From Bradyrhizobium sp. dw_78 (GTDB lineage: Bacteria; Pseudomonadota; Alphaproteobacteria; Rhizobiales; Xanthobacteraceae), in the NCBI RefSeq assembly GCF_018449525.1, contig NZ_JAAVUS010000007.1, forward strand, positions 124,001 through 188,000: a stretch of 64,000 bases of DNA. The letters run 5' to 3'. Every line of letters starts with the position of its first letter. Position 1 is the first letter of the stretch. Position numbers and translations under genes: made by a program. This document shows, in pieces, positions 60,214 through 64,000 of the stretch. The notes beneath the pieces were generated by a model that saw only the letters and a list, made by a program, of their open reading frames with translations, searched no databases and had not been told where the DNA came from.

Positions 60214-60927
60214 ATGCCCGCGAAGACCAGCCAGCCGCAGGACGAATCCGCAGAGGCGCCGCATTATCACGGCCATCGCGAACGGCTGCGCGAGCGATTT
60301 CGCAGCGCCGGGCCGGACGCGCTGAGCGACTATGAATTGCTGGAGATGGCGCTGTTTCCGGCGCTGCCGCGACGCGACACCAAGCCACTCGCCAAATCCC
60401 TGCTCAAGAAGTTCGGCTCGTTCGCCGAAGTCATTCACGCGCCGGAAGCGCGGCTGCGGGAAGTGGACGGCATCGGCGACGCTTCCATTAACCAGATCAA
60501 GCTGATCGCCGCCGCCGCGATCCGCATCGCCAAGGGCGAGTTGCAGCAACGCACCGCGCTGTCGTCCTGGAACGACGTGGTCGATTATTGCCGCACCAGC
60601 ATGGCGTTTGCCGACAAGGAACAGTTTCGCATCCTGTTTCTCGACAAGCGCAACCAGCTGATATCGGACGAAGTGCAGCAGGTCGGCACCGTCGACCACA
60701 CGCCGGTCTATCCGCGCGAGGTGATCAAGCGGGCGCTGGAATTATCAGCGACCGCGCTGATCCTGGTCCACAACCACCCTTCCGGCGATCCGACGCCATC
60801 GCAAGCGGACATCCAGATGACCCGGGCGATCGTCGATATCGCCAAGCCGCTCGGCATTTCCGTGCATGACCACATTATCGTCGGCAGGAACGGGCATGCG
60901 AGCCTGAAGGGGATGCGGCTGATATAA
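60214..60927 (+). CDS. radC: RadC-family protein (JAB domain)
   Basis: A 237-residue RadC/YeeS-family protein: N-terminal UPF0758-type helices (HYHGHRERLRERFRSAG, LSDYELLEMALFPALPRRD), a helix-hairpin-helix (LREVDGIGDASINQIKLI), and a JAB metalloprotease-like domain LVHNHPSGDPTPSQAD (H-x-H-P-S-G motif plus Asp). Its role in DNA repair is now doubted; exact function is open. I take ATG 60214 (MPAKTSQPQDE); the frame opens earlier with a TTG at 60178. It is convergent with the IclR gene. Confidence 0.92.
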   Translation: MPAKTSQPQDESAEAPHYHGHRERLRERFRSAGPDALSDYELLEMALFPALPRRDTKPLAKSLLKKFGSFAEVIHAPEARLREVDGIGDASINQIKLIAAAAIRIAKGELQQRTALSSWNDVVDYCRTSMAFADKEQFRILFLDKRNQLISDEVQQVGTVDHTPVYPREVIKRALELSATALILVHNHPSGDPTPSQADIQMTRAIVDIAKPLGISVHDHIIVGRNGHASLKGMRLI

Positions 60928-60976
60928 TAGCCGGTCAATTTCGCGACAGACAGCGGATGCTTCATCAAAGCTGGCG

Positions 60977-61780
60977 TCAATGGTCCTGGTTCAGGACCTC
61001 TTCGATCGAGCGGACCGTAGTTTTCAGAATCTCGCCCAACTCGCTTTCCCGGCGCGGTCCCAGCCGGCTTCGAATCGCTGCGATCGTTATCGCAGCGATC
61101 GGCCCCCCATCGACGTCCCTGATCGTTGCGGAAATGGCTTTCGTGCCCGGCACCAGCCCGATGTGATGAATGCCGTAGCCTCGCCGCCGCGCGGCCGCGA
61201 TCTGATCCAGCGCGATAGCCGGCGTCGTACGATAAGCGCCAAATCGAACTTGATTCTTGCTGATGATCTGGCGCGCTTCCGTCGACGACAGCGCGGCAAG
61301 TATCGCAATGCCTGCGCTGCTGACCCCCAATGGCCGTCTGGCACCCACTTCAATGGACAACACCTGAATTGGATAGGTCCCGATCAGCCGCGCGACGCAC
61401 AGGCTATCCAGTCCAGTCCTAACCGTGAGGAACAACGTATCACCGACGTCCCGCGACAGACGCGACAGATAAGGCTCGGACGCGACAATCAGCGCAGAAC
61501 GCGATTGCCGCGCGAGCGCAAGCTCCGGAACCTGCTGACCGATCGCAAAGCGCTTGCCCCTGGCGCTCCTCTCGACAATGCCCTCCTCCATCAGGACGTG
61601 AACGAGGCGATGCGCCGTGGGTCTGGTCAATCCCGTTGCCGCGACGACTTCCGAGAGGGGAAGCCCGGTTTCCCGACCTGCTGCGAGGACCCGTAACACG
61701 GCGAGCGCCCTGCGCAGGCTTTGCGCGCCCTTTCGCGGCTCGCTCGCGGCTTTCTGCTTTTTGCTGGATTTACGTGGCAT
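60977..61780 (-). CDS. IclR-family transcriptional regulator
   Basis: A 267-residue regulator with a basic N-terminus, a winged helix (LPLSEVVAATGLTRPTAHRL, then VHVLMEEGIVERS) and a C-terminal IclR effector domain (VSSAGIAILAALSSTEARQI, GLVPGTKAISATIRD, PIAAITIAAIRSRL). IclR proteins commonly control aromatic or organic-acid catabolism, repressing or activating in response to a substrate. It is divergent from a flavin reductase gene, and the 130-bp intergenic contains a dyad at 61811-61833. The effector is unknown. Confidence 0.92.
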   Translation of the reverse strand: MPRKSSKKQKAASEPRKGAQSLRRALAVLRVLAAGRETGLPLSEVVAATGLTRPTAHRLVHVLMEEGIVERSARGKRFAIGQQVPELALARQSRSALIVASEPYLSRLSRDVGDTLFLTVRTGLDSLCVARLIGTYPIQVLSIEVGARRPLGVSSAGIAILAALSSTEARQIISKNQVRFGAYRTTPAIALDQIAAARRRGYGIHHIGLVPGTKAISATIRDVDGGPIAAITIAAIRSRLGPRRESELGEILKTTVRSIEEVLNQDH

Positions 61781-61810
61781 GGCATTTTACGTCCTCCCCA
61801 CAGTGTTCAC

Positions 61811-61833
61811 ATTGTGGACAAAAACACCACAAT
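61811..61833. promoter_or_regulatory. Candidate IclR operator in the iclR-flavin reductase divergent region
   Basis: ATTGTGG-ACAAAAACA-CCACAAT is a perfect 7-bp inverted repeat with a 9-nt spacer, AT-rich for this window, located 30 bp from the regulator start. Suitable for control of both divergent genes. Confidence 0.45.
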
Positions 61834-61910
61834 TTATTCGACGTTCCGGCCTGAACGGCGAATTGTCGGACTTGCGGTGTCGGAGACAAGAAACACCACG
61901 AGGAAACGTC

Positions 61911-62537
61911 ATGCAGGTCGATCCCACCAAGCTGGGGGCAGAAGAAGCGTACCGATTAATCACCGGGATTGTGGTGCCGCGGCCGATTGCGTGGGTTTCG
62001 ACCCTTTCCGGCACAGGTGTCGTCAATCTCGCTCCGTTCAGCGCCTTCACCTTCGTATCGCCGAAGCCACCGATGCTGGCGATCAGTGTGGGCCGCAAGG
62101 CCGGCATCTACAAAGACACCGCTCATAATATTTTATCGACGGAAGAGTTCGTGATTCATATCGCGGACTCCCCCCTGACAACGGCCGTGCATGAGAGTTC
62201 GGCCGAGTTTCCGTCCGACGTCAGTGAAGTCGAACACCTGGGCCTGGCGACGCTTGCAAGCGAAAAGGTCAGGCCACCGCGCATCGCGGCGGCGCCGATC
62301 GCGATGGAGTGTCGATTTCGGCAGTGCATCGAATTCGGGGAGACGCGCAGCCGCCTGCTGGTCGGAGAAGTTCTCGTTTTTCATATCCGCGACGATCTTC
62401 TCAAGAACGGCAAGATCGAGACGGAAGCTCTCGATCCGATCGCGCGGATCGCCGGCCCACGTTACGCGCGCCTCGGCGAAATCATCACCATGAAGTCGGT
62501 GTTTCAGACTTCCAAATCGGCATCCTCAGACCGGTGA
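61911..62537 (+). CDS. Flavin reductase-like split-barrel protein
   Basis: A 208-residue FMN-binding split-barrel protein (LITGIVVPRPIAWVSTLSGTG, given in part, VNLAPFSAFTFVSPKPPMLAI, read in parts, and GEVLVFHIRDDLL). This branch includes FMN-binding reductases that supply reduced flavin to two-component monooxygenases, but also DIM6/NTAB-type proteins of other function. ATG 61911 follows GAGGAAACGTC, a good ribosome-binding site. It is the first gene of a likely operon with the MFS transporter (31-bp gap) and the FAH-like gene. Confidence 0.86.
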   Translation: MQVDPTKLGAEEAYRLITGIVVPRPIAWVSTLSGTGVVNLAPFSAFTFVSPKPPMLAISVGRKAGIYKDTAHNILSTEEFVIHIADSPLTTAVHESSAEFPSDVSEVEHLGLATLASEKVRPPRIAAAPIAMECRFRQCIEFGETRSRLLVGEVLVFHIRDDLLKNGKIETEALDPIARIAGPRYARLGEIITMKSVFQTSKSASSDR

Positions 62538-62568
62538 AAATCGACGCGGCAGTTTTTGCGGAGGAATT

Positions 62569-63891
62569 ATGACGGGGACATCCATCGAGACATCCAGCTA
62601 TTCGCGGGTCGAGCGAATCTCGATCATCGCTTCTTGCATGCTCGGATTCGCGCTCGATCTTTATGACGTCCTGATTATGCCGTTCCTGATGGGCTCGATT
62701 CAGAAGTCGCTCCAGATCTCCCTGGCTCAGGTCGCCAGCATTACCAGCCTGACGCTGATCGGCTCCGTGATCGGAGGCGCCCTGTTCGGCTGGCTCGGCG
62801 ATCGCGTCGGCCGCAAGCAATCGCTTCAATTGACGCTGCTGCTGTTCGCGGCCGGCTCCATCTCTTCCGCATTTGCCTGGAACTACTGGTCGCTTGCCAT
62901 CCTGCGCTTTGCAACCGGCATCGGCCTCGGCGGCGAATGGGGTGCCGGCATGGTGCTCTTCAATGAAGCCTGGAACAAGGAACGGCGCGGCCTCGGCAGC
63001 GCTTTCATTCAGGGCAGCGCCGTCCTGGCAAGCGCCAGCGCGTCGGTCATCGGCGTCTGGGCCACGACGTCATTCAGCCTTGAATGGGGCTGGAGGATCG
63101 CGCTTCTGACCGGAGGCTCGCCGATTCTGCTGATGATTTTCATCCGCCTGTTCATGCCGGAGTCAAAAGCCTGGCTGCAGTTCGATCGCACCCGCAAGAG
63201 CAATGCGCTTCAGACCGCCGCACCAAAGCAGACCAACACACTCGTCAAGATGTTCCAGGGCCGCCTGCTTCCGATTTCGCTGATGTGCCTGGCGTGGATG
63301 ATGGCCTACATGTTCAGCTATTACGGCATCGTGGTGTTCATGCCGACACTGATGCAAAAATCGCTCAACACCCCTCCCGAGATCGTGCGTAACATCTCGG
63401 TCATCGCCTCGATCGTGGGCGGCATTTCCTATATCGCGATGGGCGCCCTCAACGACGCCTATGGCCGGCGGTTCGGCGCGCTGGTGCCGGGCCTCTCCTG
63501 GTTCGCGATGGCCTGCGGCCTCTATCTCTACGCTCACGAAAACTACGCAGGCAATCTGTTCGAATTCCCGATCTTCTGGATCTACCTTACTTTCGTGATC
63601 GGCAATTCATCATTGGGCGTTGTCGGCACCTGGCTGTCGGAAATCTATCCCATCGATGTCCGATCGACTGCGGTTTCCTTCATCTACATGGCCGGACGCG
63701 GCATCGGCAGCCTCGCGCCGGTGATCGTGCCGATGGCATCGGCCTTCTTCGGAGGCGAACTCGCTCTCGGCATGTTGGTCGTTGCGCCCGCGATCCTGCT
63801 GTTCATCGCCATGACGCTTTCGCTTCCCGAAACACGCGGCCGCGAACTGGCGGTCAAGGCAAAACCCTCGACTCAACAACAGACCGTCTAG
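62569..63891 (+). CDS. MFS transporter, aromatic-acid/H+ symporter type
   Basis: A 440-residue twelve-helix transporter. GFALDLYDVLIMPFLMG with Asp in helix 1, FGWLGDRVGRKQSL (the MFS motif A) between helices 2 and 3, and GIGLGGEWGAGMVLFNEAW in helix 5 are the marks of the aromatic acid:H+ symporter branch (BenK/PcaK/MhpT-like). Substrates could be benzoate-, phenylpropionate- or gentisate-like acids, or others such as keto acids. ATG 62569 follows GGAGGAATT. Co-directional with the flavin reductase and FAH-like genes. Confidence 0.88.
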   Translation: MTGTSIETSSYSRVERISIIASCMLGFALDLYDVLIMPFLMGSIQKSLQISLAQVASITSLTLIGSVIGGALFGWLGDRVGRKQSLQLTLLLFAAGSISSAFAWNYWSLAILRFATGIGLGGEWGAGMVLFNEAWNKERRGLGSAFIQGSAVLASASASVIGVWATTSFSLEWGWRIALLTGGSPILLMIFIRLFMPESKAWLQFDRTRKSNALQTAAPKQTNTLVKMFQGRLLPISLMCLAWMMAYMFSYYGIVVFMPTLMQKSLNTPPEIVRNISVIASIVGGISYIAMGALNDAYGRRFGALVPGLSWFAMACGLYLYAHENYAGNLFEFPIFWIYLTFVIGNSSLGVVGTWLSEIYPIDVRSTAVSFIYMAGRGIGSLAPVIVPMASAFFGGELALGMLVVAPAILLFIAMTLSLPETRGRELAVKAKPSTQQQTV

Positions 63892-63918
63892 TGCGACGGC
63901 AATCCGGAGATTTCGACC

Positions 63919-64000
63919 ATGCGATTCCTCAGCTATCTCGAGAACGGTCAGACGCGATATGGCGTCGTCGCAGGCGGCGGCGTCATTGATCTCACGAGAC
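63919..64000 (+). CDS. Fumarylacetoacetate hydrolase-family protein, N-terminus only
   Basis: The first 27 codons read MRFLSYLENGQTRYGVVAGG then GVIDLTR, which looks like the start of FAH-superfamily enzymes (fumarylpyruvate hydrolases, 2-keto-4-pentenoate hydratases, HpcE-like decarboxylase/isomerases). The catalytic core is beyond the window edge, so only the family is suggested. CCGGAGA is 8 nt upstream. Its position 27 bp after the transporter supports a catabolic operon for an aromatic compound. Confidence 0.6.
   Translation, partial: MRFLSYLENGQTRYGVVAGGGVIDLTR

Noticed and set aside
61617..61910. 98-codon extension upstream of the flavin reductase
   Set aside because: It crosses the divergent iclR gene and the operator. 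The ATG at 61911 has a good ribosome-binding site.
1..64000. CRISPR arrays, insertion sequences, prophage or integrase genes
   Set aside because: No regularly spaced repeats, transposase motifs or phage proteins were seen. The only repeats are short intergenic palindromes.
1..64000. tRNA or rRNA genes
   Set aside because: I scanned the gaps for the T-loop GGTTCGAATCC-like signature and found none convincing; ffs is the only RNA gene with clear support.

Overview
This is core chromosomal DNA from a high-GC alphaproteobacterium. Gene content and protein sequences point to the Bradyrhizobium/Rhodopseudomonas/Afipia group (Nitrobacteraceae): a pckA, hugZ, chvI-chvG, hprK, EIIA-Man, HPr block, a DUF2865 protein, short HprK, and many family-specific intergenic palindromes. 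I see no transposase, integrase, CRISPR array, rRNA or tRNA. The only RNA gene I can support is the small SRP RNA (ffs, minus strand, about 10033-10136).

Layout. 1-3.7 kb: end of dapD and dapE (lysine/peptidoglycan precursor), then truA-fmt-def on the minus strand. 3.9-7.0 kb: rmuC with a LexA-type box, the muropeptide permease ampG, and a small secreted protein. 7.0-10.1 kb: recR-ybaB-dnaX-ffs on the minus strand. 10.4-12.5 kb: HIT protein, nudC and an Lrp/AsnC regulator. 12.7-14.6 kb: a small membrane protein coupled to a polytopic chemoreceptor. 14.7-21.1 kb (minus): phosphohexomutase, retropepsin-like protease, hrpB and UDP-glucose dehydrogenase. 21.3-22.4 kb: acyltransferase-3 protein. 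22.4-27.7 kb: an uncharacterised cysteine-motif membrane protein, polA, a GST and pyrE. 27.9-34.5 kb: DUF2865 protein, an unknown acidic protein, glycogen phosphorylase, thioesterase and arginase. 34.7-41.5 kb: the pckA/ChvG-ChvI/nitrogen-PTS regulatory block. 41.5-51 kb: a GT39-like glycosyltransferase, lepA, a second chemoreceptor, an acyl-CoA dehydrogenase-like flavoprotein and a PAS-GGDEF-EAL protein. 51.2-55.7 kb: mepA, then a molybdate locus (mop, a secreted protein, modA, modB, modC). 55.8-60.9 kb: K+/H+ antiporter, MscS channel, map and radC. 61-64 kb: an IclR regulator divergent from flavin reductase, an aromatic-acid-type MFS transporter and the start of a fumarylacetoacetate-hydrolase-like gene.

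How genes work together. The 34.7-41.5 kb block joins gluconeogenesis (PckA), the envelope-responsive two-component system and the regulatory phosphotransferase chain. In the molybdate locus a free 69-residue molybdate-binding Mop protein accompanies a ModC that lacks its usual C-terminal Mop/TOBE domain. The right end looks like a small inducible catabolic operon.

The observations I rate highest are: a Pol I whose proofreading site is visibly degraded, the split ModC/Mop arrangement, the rmuC SOS box, the two-gene chemoreceptor module, the uncharacterised Cys-motif membrane protein, and several dispersed palindromic repeat families, one with three copies here. Most of the window is ordinary core genome. 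Start sites were chosen by eye from family length and ribosome-binding sites and should be read as such.
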